A DNA stretch of 64,000 nt from BOG-908 sp964247675 (GTDB lineage: Bacteria > Pseudomonadota > Alphaproteobacteria > Acetobacterales > Acetobacteraceae), in NCBI GenBank assembly GCA_964247675.1, contig CAXTVW010000004.1:1-64000 (forward strand), given 5' to 3'. A model generated the notes under the pieces. That model made no database searches. It saw only the letters and a list, made by a program, of their open reading frames with translations, and had not been told where the DNA came from. Position numbers and translations under genes: made by a program. Below are positions 18,166 through 27,057 of this stretch, one piece after another; within the stretch, counting starts at the first letter, position 1, and every line of letters starts with the position of its first letter.

Positions 18166-18648
18166 ATGAACCAGAATCCTGTCGTTCCCCTGGCCTGCCA
18201 CCTCGACTTCGCGCGACGTATCTCCGTGCCCGTCCGCCGGAGGACAATCCTCGTTGCCGCCCACCTGCCCGGGCATCCATCCCTGCATCTGGCTGACGCG
18301 CTGCTGGCCGACATCAGCGCAGGCAGGCCGCTGGCGGGGCATCTGTCGCCGATGAAGAACCAGCGGAGGGTGTTCAAGCGCGCGAACCGGAACGGCAAGT
18401 GGACCGACTACAGACCGGTCATGGATCACCTCCTGAACAAGTGGCCGTTTCGGCATTTCCACTGCGGCGGCTCGGTGCCCACCCGCCGCTGGCGGCTCCT
18501 CCGACCAGCCGCGGCAGAAGGCCAAAGTCTGCGGGGCACCGTCCCCGCAGCGCTGCTCGAAGGCGACACAGCGGCTCGTCCGCCAGGATGGCCAGGGTTG
18601 GCGGGCATTACTCTTGCCGTCGCCTGCTTGAAGCCCGGGGACGCCTAG
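18166..18648 (+). CDS. Possible gene of unknown function
   Basis: An open frame of 160 codons divergent from the TIR operon, beginning MNQNPVVPLACHLDF. The first 100 codons have the GC-rich third positions typical of coding sequence here, and the central part is basic (KNQRRVFKRANRNGKW, YRPVMDHLLNKWPF). The C-terminal third looks less protein-like. No family is recognised. The competing long frame on the other strand across this region is not credible. Confidence 0.35.
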   Translation: MNQNPVVPLACHLDFARRISVPVRRRTILVAAHLPGHPSLHLADALLADISAGRPLAGHLSPMKNQRRVFKRANRNGKWTDYRPVMDHLLNKWPFRHFHCGGSVPTRRWRLLRPAAAEGQSLRGTVPAALLEGDTAARPPGWPGLAGITLAVACLKPGDA

Positions 18649-18783
18649 ACCCTTTGCGCTGTTTCGCTGTAGACCGAATCTACCTCCGTCCGCCATTCGC
18701 CTCCGCAGGCTTGGAGGTCGCGTTCCTTGGCGACGGCTCCTCACCGAAAACAGCCGACTCAAATCAACTGGAGCACCATCGGA

Positions 18784-19656
18784 ATGCGTACAGCAGCAAG
18801 AGGAACAAGGGCACTCCTGATGGTTGGCGCCTTGTTCGTGCAGGCGGCATTGCGTCCTGCACTGGCCGACAACGCGATGGGATATCGGATGCTGACGGCA
18901 GCCGATGCTTCCAACCTGCCGCACAACCACGGTTTGCTGGGCATCGACGTGGAGCGTGCGGGTGACATTTCCGACGCCGGACTCAGCTTCGAACTGATGC
19001 GGGTGAAAACCGTCCGGCCCTCCTCGCCGGGCCAGGTAGCGGGATTGAAGGCCGGAGATGAAATCATTGCGGTCGATGGGCGGGTGTTCCCGGACATCGC
19101 GACCTTCGCGGCCTACATAGGCTCCCTGTCCCCCGGGACCGCAGCAACTTTCGACAGTATACCTGCGGGCGGAGGCCCGGCGCAGGCGCAGCGCCTGACG
19201 GTGCACATCGGACCGACTTCTACGCACATGTCCACGGGCACGAAGCTCGCAATCGGCGCGGGCGCGGTGGCGCTGCTGGGGTGCTACGAGCTCGGCTGCT
19301 TCTCCCACCCCAAGCCTGCGAACAAGCAGGGTGTGCAGCCGAACCTGCCCTCGCAAGGAAGCACGGTAAGTGGCCGTGCCCCGGTTGCGCCCGCGAACGG
19401 GACTGCGAGCGTCACTTGCAGGGACGGCACGAGTTGGACAGGCGCACGGCGCGAGCAGGCTTGCAGCAACCAGGGCGGCGTAAGGGCCCTCGACCCGCCG
19501 CCGTCCGGCAACCAGGTCTGGGTGAACACGAGGTCGAAGGTCTATCACTGTGCAGGCGATCCCAACTTCGGGAAGACCAAAAGAGGCGCATACATGACGG
19601 AAGCGGCTGCGAAAGCCGATGGGGACCGGCCGAGCGGCGGAAAAGTTTGCTTTTAG
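18784..19656 (+). CDS. Secreted PDZ protein with a C-terminal DUF3761-like Cys module
   Basis: This 290-aa protein is taken from the second in-frame ATG (18784), which places a signal peptide at the start (ALLMVGALFVQAAL...ALA). A PDZ domain follows (VRPSSPGQVAGLKAGDEIIAVDGR), then a hydrophobic segment (KLAIGAGAVALLGCYELGCF) that may anchor it, a Pro-rich linker, and a C-terminal module of about 85 residues: VTCRDGTSWTG, ACSNQGGV, VWVNTRSKVYHCAGDP, FGKTKRGAYMTE and GKVCF. The same module occurs alone at 23991-24323 and in broken form at 24658. Its function is unknown; the Cys pattern suggests a disulphide-stabilised envelope domain. The stop overlaps the next gene. Confidence 0.75.
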   Translation: MRTAARGTRALLMVGALFVQAALRPALADNAMGYRMLTAADASNLPHNHGLLGIDVERAGDISDAGLSFELMRVKTVRPSSPGQVAGLKAGDEIIAVDGRVFPDIATFAAYIGSLSPGTAATFDSIPAGGGPAQAQRLTVHIGPTSTHMSTGTKLAIGAGAVALLGCYELGCFSHPKPANKQGVQPNLPSQGSTVSGRAPVAPANGTASVTCRDGTSWTGARREQACSNQGGVRALDPPPSGNQVWVNTRSKVYHCAGDPNFGKTKRGAYMTEAAAKADGDRPSGGKVCF

Positions 19657-20306
19657 AACCGTGTGAGCGTCGCGCAATCAACGCATTCGCGGCCGTTCTG
19701 GCCATATCCGCCGCCGCACTCTGCGCCTCGTTTCCCGCCCGGGCGGCCAGCTTCGATTGTGCCCGGGCCAGGACCCCTCACGAGCACCACATCTGCAATA
19801 TTCCGGAACTGAACATGGCTGACGGCGAAATGGGCATCGCCTTCAAGGCCGCCGTCGCCTCTTTCCTGGTCAAAGGTGCCGCTCTCGCCGTGCAACAGGT
19901 GTTCCTGACCGGCTACCGGCACTGCGACCAGAAGGATGACGGCAATTGCCTGGACGAACTCCGGCAGCAGACCGCGAAGCTGCAATCCGTGATAGGGGCC
20001 GCGGTCTATGCGTCGACGGAGCACGGGGCGGCTTTCGGCCCTGAGGACGCGCTGTTCTGGATGATGCCTGGGACCGCCCGGGCCGAACTCCATTACTTCG
20101 GCGCCTACATGCCCGACATGGTCAGGCCGGACACGTTTCCCAACGGTGTCATCTGCGACGACGAGGTGACGCTGGCGAAAACCGCCAAAGGTTTCGAGGG
20201 GCGTGAGGACGGCAACGAAATCGATGTGACCGACACCGCGGTGGTGTCTAAACTTAGCTGTGGCGCCCGAACAGGGTTGTTCGGGACAACGCCCCGGGTG
20301 CGATGA
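19647..20306 (+). CDS. Secreted LprI-like (DUF1311-type) protein
   Basis: The frame encodes a signal peptide (AINAFAAVLAISAAALCASFPARA) followed by SFDCARARTPHEHHICNIPELNMADGEMG, the pattern of the lysozyme-inhibitor LprI N-terminal domain (Cys-Ala-x-A-x-E-x-x-I-C). There is no ATG before the signal peptide; TTG at 19647 is the most plausible start. It gives 219 aa and a 10-bp overlap with the PDZ gene. The C-terminal part has no domain I recognise. Being coupled to the PDZ gene suggests a shared envelope role. Confidence 0.6.
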   Translation: MLLEPCERRAINAFAAVLAISAAALCASFPARAASFDCARARTPHEHHICNIPELNMADGEMGIAFKAAVASFLVKGAALAVQQVFLTGYRHCDQKDDGNCLDELRQQTAKLQSVIGAAVYASTEHGAAFGPEDALFWMMPGTARAELHYFGAYMPDMVRPDTFPNGVICDDEVTLAKTAKGFEGREDGNEIDVTDTAVVSKLSCGARTGLFGTTPRVR

Positions 20307-20343
20307 CCGGGCGCGGCAGCCTTTTTCGACCCTGGCCAAGCGC

Positions 20344-21411
20344 TCAGTGCGACCGCTTTCGCCTCCTCAGCCCCTCGAGGTGTCGCTGGAACACCATGTG
20401 CTCGGGCGCGCCGCCCGTATGGGAGTAACTTCTGTCGGCGCTTTCCCGCGTCCTGTGCCCGAGCATGTGGGCGACGGCCCAACCAAGGTCCGGCTCATGC
20501 GCGGCCAGGCTGGTCGCCAGGCAGTCCCGAAACAGGTGTGGTCCCAGTTCCTTGCCGAAACGTTTGGCGGTGCGCCGCTTCAGCATGGCGTAGAGGGTTT
20601 GCCTGCCCAGGGGCGAGCCGGTACGCGACACCCACAGGTAGCCAGCATCCCGCTCGCCCGCCGCGAGCAGGCGAGGCCTGACCGCATCGAGGTAGCGGCG
20701 GAGGTGGGCGAGGAGGCCAGGCGGGAAGGGATACTCGAGATCCAATCCGTTCTTGGTCTCCTCACCCGGAAAGCACAGCCAGAGGACGCCGTGACGCTCC
20801 GTCAGGTGGATGCCCAATCGGACACTCAGAAAATTGCCCATCCTGAGCGGCCGCATGGCGAGCAGCGCGATGATCAGGCCATCGCGGTAACGCAGCAGCG
20901 CTTCGTGGCCTTCCCGCGTGGTCGGCCACTTATCGGGCTGCATCAACTCCACTCCGAAACGGAGCAGGTCGCCGGAGTCTACGACGCGCTCCGCCTTGCG
21001 CCGCGCGGACACCGACCGGCGGCGAAACCTCCCGACGACGGGTCGAAGCCAGGCGGTCGGGGTGCCGGGCGCCAAAAGGCAGGTCACGGTCTGTATGTGC
21101 ACCAGCGCCGTCCCTATCGAGATGTCCCGCAGCCGCTCGCGTAGCTGGTCGACGTAGAGCGCCACGGTCTCCCTGGTCAGCCGTCCGGCGGGGCCGAGCA
21201 TCAGGATGGCGGGGTGCTCGTCTTTCAGCCACGCGAGCCAGCGCCCGTAGGAACCCTGGATCGCCGCGACAGTGACCGGGCGCCATTTCGGACGGGGCCT
21301 GCCCAAAAAGAGCCCGTTGTCGAGTTCAATCGCCGCCAGCCAGCCCAACCGGTCGCTCTCGGGCCAGAAGCCGAGCGGGAGGGAGCGTCGCCGCACGGCA
21401 CCGGCGGTCAA
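20344..21411 (-). CDS. Tyrosine recombinase/integrase, second of a tandem pair
   Basis: This 355-aa protein is a tyrosine site-specific recombinase. The catalytic set is visible: Arg in MRPLRMGN (R187 or R190), Lys in ETKNG (K220), H292-LF-R295, H319 in MLGHRT and the Tyr in DRSYSH (Y329). The start overlaps the stop of the upstream recombinase by four bases (ATGA), so the two are made together. Such tandem recombinases occur in integrative elements where both are needed for movement. The attachment site is not identified. Confidence 0.85.
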   Translation of the reverse strand: MTAGAVRRRSLPLGFWPESDRLGWLAAIELDNGLFLGRPRPKWRPVTVAAIQGSYGRWLAWLKDEHPAILMLGPAGRLTRETVALYVDQLRERLRDISIGTALVHIQTVTCLLAPGTPTAWLRPVVGRFRRRSVSARRKAERVVDSGDLLRFGVELMQPDKWPTTREGHEALLRYRDGLIIALLAMRPLRMGNFLSVRLGIHLTERHGVLWLCFPGEETKNGLDLEYPFPPGLLAHLRRYLDAVRPRLLAAGERDAGYLWVSRTGSPLGRQTLYAMLKRRTAKRFGKELGPHLFRDCLATSLAAHEPDLGWAVAHMLGHRTRESADRSYSHTGGAPEHMVFQRHLEGLRRRKRSH

Positions 21412-23138
21412 GGCGCGGCCTTCCGTCGCTTGCCGGATGACATTGCGACTTGCCGTTCACGGGATTTCGAGTGCCGCCTCCCGGGAGGAATCTTTGGGAG
21501 TTCCGCGCCCTGCAGCAGAAAGGCGTCGACACGCCCGGCGACCCCGGCGACATCCAGCCGCGAGTAGGTGTTCACCGTGCTGGTCACCGAGGTGTGGCCG
21601 AGCAGCATCCTCACAATGCCGAAGTCGCCCGGGTTCCGCTCCAGGTAGTGTTTGGCCGCGAAATGCCTGAAGGCCGTGGGCGTCATCTCGACCCCTGCAA
21701 GGCGCAGGGTCCATTCCCGGACGAGTGTCCGCAACTGCCCGGGGCCGAGCGACCCATGACACCCGCCGGGGAAGAGCGCCATCGACGGCTCCTCGACGAG
21801 CAATGGTCGGTACTCGCGCAGATACGTTGCCATCATCAGACGGCAGGCTTTCCCGAGCGGGATACGCCTTCGTCGTTCGGAGAGATACCTGTGCTGGGTA
21901 ACCAGAAGACTCTCCGGGCCTTCCGGACCGATGACGACGTCGGTCCCTATATCGATGGCGAGCATTTCGCCGGGACGGAGCGGTGCACCGATCAGCATCT
22001 CGACAGCCACGGCCGTCATGAACATGCGCGCGGCGCGCCTTCCCGTTGGCTCGGCTCGCGCGAGCGCCGCGAGGCGACCCGGCAAGGACAGCAGCGAAGC
22101 CGTTCGCCGCCCGTCGTCGAATTGCGAGACCAGTATTCTGTTTTTGCGGGAGACCCCCTGGTGACACCAGCCAAATCCTGCCCGGAGTCCGTCCAATGCA
22201 GCTTGGTCCTCCCCAGACGCCCCCGTCCACAGCCGGGCTATGGCGGCCACTGCCGAGGTGAGATGGGTCATTTGCCTCGTACGCGATCGACCGCTCCGCA
22301 CGGCGAGAGTACCCAGGGCAAGCCGGACCATATCGGGAGTGGCGATGCTTGCGAGGGAGTCGAAGGATTCAGGGGCCTGGCCCTCAAGGACGAGCAGCGA
22401 GACGAAGGCCATGACGCTATGCCTGATCGACCGGACCGAAGCGGGACGCAGCGGCGTCCTGCCGCTGCTCGGAACATCGCGGGAGCGGAAAGCGAGGTAG
22501 GACTCGAGTTCCATCCTGAACGCAAAGGGAAAGGAGTCGGCTTCGTGTGCGTACACGCCCGTGCGGCGGGGCAGAGGGACGTCGGCTCGTTTCGGGCCGG
22601 TGGACACGGGAAGGTTCCAGGCGACCCGCACCGCACGGAGGTCCGTTCCCGGGCGGCGGACGAGTCCTTCCGCCAACGTTATCGCGCCATATGCCTCGAA
22701 CTGGCTCTCATCGACGGATGAAGGCCGAATGCCGCGGGCGGACATGAGGTGCATGAATCGCGAGAGCGTCAGCCGCGTACGCTCGTCCGCCAGGCGAGCG
22801 GCGGTCTTTCTCCACTCCGCGGTGAGCGGCGCGGCGTAACGGCCCGGTGCCTCCGAAAGGCCCCACCTCTCCGCGGCCGCGCGAAGGTCCGGCCGCAGCC
22901 GGTCCCACGCGGCCATGCCGTTTGCCGAGCGCAGGACCAGAAGTTCCGCCCGTTTCAGGAGCAGCCGCGGGTTGGCGGGCAGATCGCTGGGCTTGCGCCC
23001 GAGCAGACGGGCGATGTCGGTGAGGCTTTGTGCGATCCGGTCGCGACGGCGCTTCCACATCGAGGTGTCCATTCGCACCGCGGCGGCAAGGTCCGCGAGC
23101 GTGGAGGTCGTCGGGATCGTCATGTGATCGAGCCGCAT
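21408..23138 (-). CDS. Tyrosine recombinase/integrase, first of a tandem pair
   Basis: The frame extends to 23177; I prefer the ATG at 23138 because GGGGGACAGG precedes it. That gives 576 aa. The N-terminal 380 residues are helical and would hold the arm and core DNA-binding domains. In the longer numbering the catalytic domain shows APLRPGEM (R401), TAFRHFAA (R504), MLLGHTS (H528) and NTYSRL (nucleophile Y538). The usual His of the HxxR box is Thr (T501), although RHF follows. It is coupled by overlap to the second recombinase. Together they probably mobilised part of the 9-25 kb island. Confidence 0.85.
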   Translation of the reverse strand: MRLDHMTIPTTSTLADLAAAVRMDTSMWKRRRDRIAQSLTDIARLLGRKPSDLPANPRLLLKRAELLVLRSANGMAAWDRLRPDLRAAAERWGLSEAPGRYAAPLTAEWRKTAARLADERTRLTLSRFMHLMSARGIRPSSVDESQFEAYGAITLAEGLVRRPGTDLRAVRVAWNLPVSTGPKRADVPLPRRTGVYAHEADSFPFAFRMELESYLAFRSRDVPSSGRTPLRPASVRSIRHSVMAFVSLLVLEGQAPESFDSLASIATPDMVRLALGTLAVRSGRSRTRQMTHLTSAVAAIARLWTGASGEDQAALDGLRAGFGWCHQGVSRKNRILVSQFDDGRRTASLLSLPGRLAALARAEPTGRRAARMFMTAVAVEMLIGAPLRPGEMLAIDIGTDVVIGPEGPESLLVTQHRYLSERRRRIPLGKACRLMMATYLREYRPLLVEEPSMALFPGGCHGSLGPGQLRTLVREWTLRLAGVEMTPTAFRHFAAKHYLERNPGDFGIVRMLLGHTSVTSTVNTYSRLDVAGVAGRVDAFLLQGAELPKIPPGRRHSKSRERQVAMSSGKRRKAAP

Positions 23139-23338
23139 CGCCTGTCCCCCGGGTCTGCCAGGCTGCAGCCCGGCCAACCTTGAGCCGGTTTACGGGAAAC
23201 GGGAACGGCGAACTCCGTGGACGACGCTCTCCGGCGGAGGTTGCGCACCTACGCTTACCTCATTCCGACAAACTGATTGGGTCACGATCCAGGGTCAGCG
23301 GTTCGCGATGCGGGAGGCACCGAGTGCCGTTCGCCGTT

Positions 23339-23557
23339 CTACGCCGCGGTCATGGTCAGGCTTGCTTCGACCGTCTCGTCGTCGGTCTCTGCGTCAGCGG
23401 TCCCGTCGCCTTCGGTCGGCTGGCCCGTCGCCTGCTCGATCAACCGGAGAGGAAGTCGTTGCCGCGCCCGCATGAAGCCCGCGAAATCGTCCGACCGAAG
23501 CCGCGCCGGGTCCATGAGATGGGATTTCAGGTAAGTGTCCAGAGTGCTCGGAACCAT
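23339..23557 (-). CDS. Short C-terminal fragment or small protein
   Basis: From the ATG at 23557 this frame gives 72 aa: MVPSTLDTYLKSHLMDPARLRSDD, then FAGFMRARQRLPLRLIEQATGQ, then an acidic tail. The central part resembles the extreme C-terminus of larger restriction-type proteins of the DUF262 group (DDF-GF---R---L-LIE-A-G), from memory. It may be a left-over 3' end of such a gene rather than an independent one. The frame reaches 23773 without stops, but the added part does not look like protein. Confidence 0.3.
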   Translation of the reverse strand: MVPSTLDTYLKSHLMDPARLRSDDFAGFMRARQRLPLRLIEQATGQPTEGDGTADAETDDETVEASLTMTAA

Positions 23558-23990
23558 GGGCGGGGTATCCACCAAGCCGAGTCTCACCAAGCCATGATCG
23601 TTTCGAACACTACCGGTCCTGCTTGATCGATCCTGAAAAGCGGCTTGGCAAAGAATCGAAATTGCGGACGAAAGTCCCCTATCCGCGACCCACTCCCGCA
23701 CGTCATGTAAGCTCCGGTTGCTTTCCTTGGGAAGCGGGCTTCGGGACGGAAGGTGGAACGCATCGCGACGCAAACCGTACGGTCTCCACCAGCCGCCCTT
23801 CGAAGGTATCCGGCCGCCGAGCGGGTCGCATTTACATCTTGAGGCTTGCCTTCACTGGTCCCCTAGTCGCCCGTAGACTGCCTCGGCAGTTTGCCGTCAT
23901 CTCAGCTTGCCGCACAGCAAAGCGTTCGATTTGGAAGCGTAGCCACAGGTCCCGCGAACCGGCGGGGTTCGAGGCGAGCTGCCAGAGGCG

Positions 23991-24323
23991 CTAAAAGCAG
24001 GCTTTCCCGTCGGACGGCCGAGCGCCTTCAGCCTTCGCCGCCGTCTCCGTCATGTAGGAGCCCGCCTTCGTCTTCCCGTAATTCGGGTCGCCCGCGCAAT
24101 GATATACTTTTGACTTCGCATTCACCCAAACCTTTGCCACCGGTGCGGGTGCGGCTGTGTCGAACGCCTTCACGCCTCCGTGGTGGCCGCAGGCGCCGCT
24201 ACGCTGCGCGCCGCTCCAGCTGGTGCCGTCCTTGCAGGTGGCCGTCACCGGCGCTTGTGCGTGGGCTGCGACGCACACCACAAGCCAGGCGGACGCGGCG
24301 TAGGCGATGGCAGACTGACGCAT
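23991..24323 (-). CDS. Small secreted DUF3761-like protein
   Basis: This 110-aa protein is a signal peptide (MRQSAIAYAASAWLVVCVAAHA) plus one module: VTATCKDGTSWSGAQRSGAC, GGVKAF, VWVNAKSKVYHCAGDP, YGKTKAGSYMTE and GKACF. It is a close paralogue of the C-terminal module of the PDZ protein 4.5 kb upstream. The pattern fits DUF3761, a secreted family without assigned function. The Cys residues are conserved between the copies. Confidence 0.75.
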   Translation of the reverse strand: MRQSAIAYAASAWLVVCVAAHAQAPVTATCKDGTSWSGAQRSGACGHHGGVKAFDTAAPAPVAKVWVNAKSKVYHCAGDPNYGKTKAGSYMTETAAKAEGARPSDGKACF

Positions 24324-24657
24324 GATGCTCTCCCGACCCAGTCAAAATCGCAGGCTGTGCGCAGTGGAGCGCAAAACCAATCCGTCTTCCATCACTTTCG
24401 CCGTGTCCTCCGGTGGTGGCTCGCGCCCAGACATCCGCTGACAAGAGTCAGGACCGAAAGGAGCACCGCCGGGTCGATACTCAGGTGCAGACCGAAAAAT
24501 AAGATGGTCATCAAGGAATGTCCTCCCAATGACATGCAACATATCCCAGCCTGTCAGACCTGGGCAAAGGATATCGATGTGCCAGGAGATCAATGATATC
24601 GGCATTCAACACAGGGTGTGGCAGCTTCAGCGCGGGGTGATCCGGGGTGGGTCCGTC
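24324..24657. other. Intergenic, no gene seen
   Basis: Only short frames without protein character on either strand. Base composition is more AT-rich near 24480-24600. It probably carries the promoters of the two flanking divergent secreted-module genes. Confidence 0.4.
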
Positions 24658-24897
24658 ATGCGTCTGTGTTACGCTGTGGTTCTCGCCGCCTCTTTGCTCT
24701 GCGGTCCGGCTGCAGCTCAGACAGCCGTGCACACCTCTCCAAACCGTCTGGCCGGTCCTGGTAACCTGTGGTCTGGTTGACCACGGGAGCAGGTGTCTAC
24801 CTGTTCAAGGGGGGGGGAAGGTATCTCGGGAACACGAAGCAAAGGATCTTCATCTGCGGACAGGCGGCGAGCGCCGAAGGCGACTGGCCTGCGAGGA
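24658..24897 (+). pseudogene. Third, frameshifted copy of the DUF3761-like module
   Basis: An ATG at 24658 opens a good signal peptide (MRLCYAVVLAASLLCGPAAA), but the frame stops at 24780. In another frame from about 24768 the sequence reads VVWLTTGAGVYLFKGGG, YLGNTKQRIFICG and ASAEGDWPARNGR, ending at 24897. That follows the order of the intact modules nearby (VWVN..S.VYHC..., GKTK.G.YM..., A.GDRP). One frame shift between the parts gives a non-functional gene as sequenced. A run of nine G residues at 24809-24817 lies inside the second part. Confidence 0.55.
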
Positions 24898-25123
24898 ATG
24901 GCCGGTAGTATGAACCCGGTCGTCCGCCACAGTCCGCAAAGGCATGTTCGGAACCTTGGAAGCGTGGTCTTGATGCTGAAGGCGGCAACTTGGGCGAGCC
25001 CGGCCTCGTGTTCGGCTTGGGCTCCGGTCGGTTCGAGACGGACTGTGCAGGCCAGGATCAAGGGGCCGAAATCCCTTGATCCTGCCGCTGGACTGCATCC
25101 CGAAAATTCTTCGAAGGAGCGTA

Positions 25124-26446
25124 TCAGAACCGCCGCACCGTTGCGATCGCACGCGCCAGCATCAAACGCGCGCCCACCGGGATGCCCAACAGGTTGGCCT
25201 GCGTAACCTGAACGTCCAGCCCGATCACTTCCATCCTGCCATTCAGCGGTCCGGGAGTCTGCTCATTGACGATGACGTAACCCACTCCCGGCAATGCCAG
25301 CTTCAGGTTCACCGGCGAGCTAGCTGGCACAGAAATTCCTGCGACAGTCAGGCCAGTCAGTCCCGACCCGGCAGCTGAAGGTGTAGAGATGTTCCCCGTT
25401 TTGCTCACCTGAGCTACCGCTGCGACCGAGTCGGCGGTGACCAAGCCGCCCAGCACCGAAACGCTGGAGAGTGTCGCCGTCGTCCTGGTCACCAGCGACG
25501 TGCCCACCGGACCACCAAAGGCACTTGCCTGCTCCGATACGGCTGACGCGAGCCCGGGAATGCTAAGGGCGCTGGTCGCGCTTTCCAGTGTAGACCCGGC
25601 AGTTCCGGTACAGCTCGGAATACCGACTCCCTTTCCGAGACCGACCGCCGTGTCGAGAGCACTGGCCACGTCACCCGTCAGCTCCGCTCCAACCCCGCCT
25701 CCGGCCAGGAAGGCAGCTGGCTGTTCACGGGAGTAGCCCGCCCCGGCGTTGGCGACCTTGATCCTGCTGCCGACAGGCAGACCGAAGCTGTTCGCCGCGC
25801 TTACGTTGACCAGTAAGCCATGCACCTGGATTGAGGCCCGCTTTGTGTCACTGGATTTGGTCACGGCCTTCACCGTCACGGACCCGATGCCTGGCAAAGG
25901 AATGCTGGTGTTGTCGGGAACGGCGGGATCGATGTTTGTCCCCGCGATCACCAGGTTCGTCAATGTCGTGCCGTCATCTGACGTGTCGAGCGTGCTCGGC
26001 GTCGCGCCTGCGCTCGCTTTGACGGTGATCGCATCCGCTGTTATCAAACCGCCTAGAAGGCTGAGCTTGGTAACCTCCGATCCCTCGGTAGTCACAGCCG
26101 TGCTGTCCGTGTTCGTGCCGAGCGCGGTTGCCGTCGTGTTGGTTGCTGAAACCAGGCTACCGGAGACCCCGAGAGTGACAGCGGAGACACTGCTGGTCTT
26201 CTTCAAGCCATTCGTTCCATTGCAAGGGCAACCGACGGACGCGGCATGAAGCATCGGCGAGGCGACCGTGCTCGCGCCCAAGAACAGCGCCACCGACGTC
26301 GCCGTTCCGGACACCTCGCCCGGAAGCGGCGCGGCAAGCGCCTGACATACCACCCCCAGTTGCATGGACGTCATCAGTAGCGCAGCCAACGGCAAACCAT
26401 GCCAAACAGACTGATATGACCAAGTTTTCTTTGTAGAACCAAACAT
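25124..26446 (-). CDS. Secreted choice-of-anchor-P-like surface protein
   Basis: This 440-aa protein starts at the ATG at 26446 (GGGAGAGCAG precedes it) and has a signal peptide (WHGLPLAALLMTSMQLGVVCQALA). The body is Ser/Thr/Gly/Val-rich and has two related halves, each with a VSVLGGLVTADSVAAVAQV or LSLLGGLITADAITVKA strand, an LTNLVIAG or LTGLTVAG segment, an LPGIGSVTV or LPGVGYVIVN segment and a closing GLPVGSRIKVANA or GIPVGARLMLARA. This is the layout of choice-of-anchor P domains, here duplicated. No C-terminal sorting signal is evident. It is likely extracellular or surface-attached. Confidence 0.65.
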   Translation of the reverse strand: MFGSTKKTWSYQSVWHGLPLAALLMTSMQLGVVCQALAAPLPGEVSGTATSVALFLGASTVASPMLHAASVGCPCNGTNGLKKTSSVSAVTLGVSGSLVSATNTTATALGTNTDSTAVTTEGSEVTKLSLLGGLITADAITVKASAGATPSTLDTSDDGTTLTNLVIAGTNIDPAVPDNTSIPLPGIGSVTVKAVTKSSDTKRASIQVHGLLVNVSAANSFGLPVGSRIKVANAGAGYSREQPAAFLAGGGVGAELTGDVASALDTAVGLGKGVGIPSCTGTAGSTLESATSALSIPGLASAVSEQASAFGGPVGTSLVTRTTATLSSVSVLGGLVTADSVAAVAQVSKTGNISTPSAAGSGLTGLTVAGISVPASSPVNLKLALPGVGYVIVNEQTPGPLNGRMEVIGLDVQVTQANLLGIPVGARLMLARAIATVRRF

Positions 26447-27050
26447 TCTGCTCTCCCTTGACGCCAAAGAGGCCCTGTAAATCTCGAGGCGTACCCGGAA
26501 CGTTACGGTAAAAAAAGAAGAGAATGCAACCGAAATGCACTTCAAGGTTTAACTCTATTGTAACAGCACAACCCAGGATAAGCTTGCCCTTGCTAAAAAT
26601 GAGGCTCGCCGGAAAGCGGTCGTTGTATTGCCTTTCCGATACACGGAGAAAGGTCTTCGGCAGCCTGCGGAGAGGTCCGGCTCTCTGTCAGACTCCAGAG
26701 GTGCCTCGTGCGGGCCCGTGGAGCCTTCCAGTCTAGGATGAGATATAGGTCACCGGCTGTTGGCTGGCCGGTTCGGTCTGACCGCGCTGCGGCAATCCCA
26801 AGCTGCCAACTGTCGGTTCCGCAAGTCCGGGGGTCACCTTGTAGGACGTCTTACGGCGCCATTCGCGGGAAAAGTCGGAAGGCGCTGGCATGGGTTTCGG
26901 TCGTGCGCCTTGCGATGTCGGAAGCTGCCTCGCTGTCTCAATGGCTGAACACGTTCATAGGTCGCTTTTTGGAAGGTGACGCATCCAGGCCAGTCAAACT
27001 GGCCCAAGTATTTCCACTTGCGGTTGCTCTTGGGCGGGATGTTGGGCGTG
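26447..27050. other. Intergenic and decayed sequence
   Basis: The first 100 bases are AT-rich and probably hold the promoter of the upstream-reading surface-protein gene. The rest has no intact frame. From about 26850 it may be the scrambled 3' part of the IS5-type transposase remnant. Confidence 0.4.
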
Positions 27051-27057
27051 GCATCTT

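Noticed and set aside
18028..19677. 549-codon open frame on the minus strand
   Set aside because: It overlaps the PDZ and small partner genes, which have real domains; its own sequence has no domain and unlikely codon usage.
20344..23557. Three-recombinase (RIT) element
   Set aside because: Only two recombinase genes are present; the short upstream frame at 23339-23557 has no recombinase motif.
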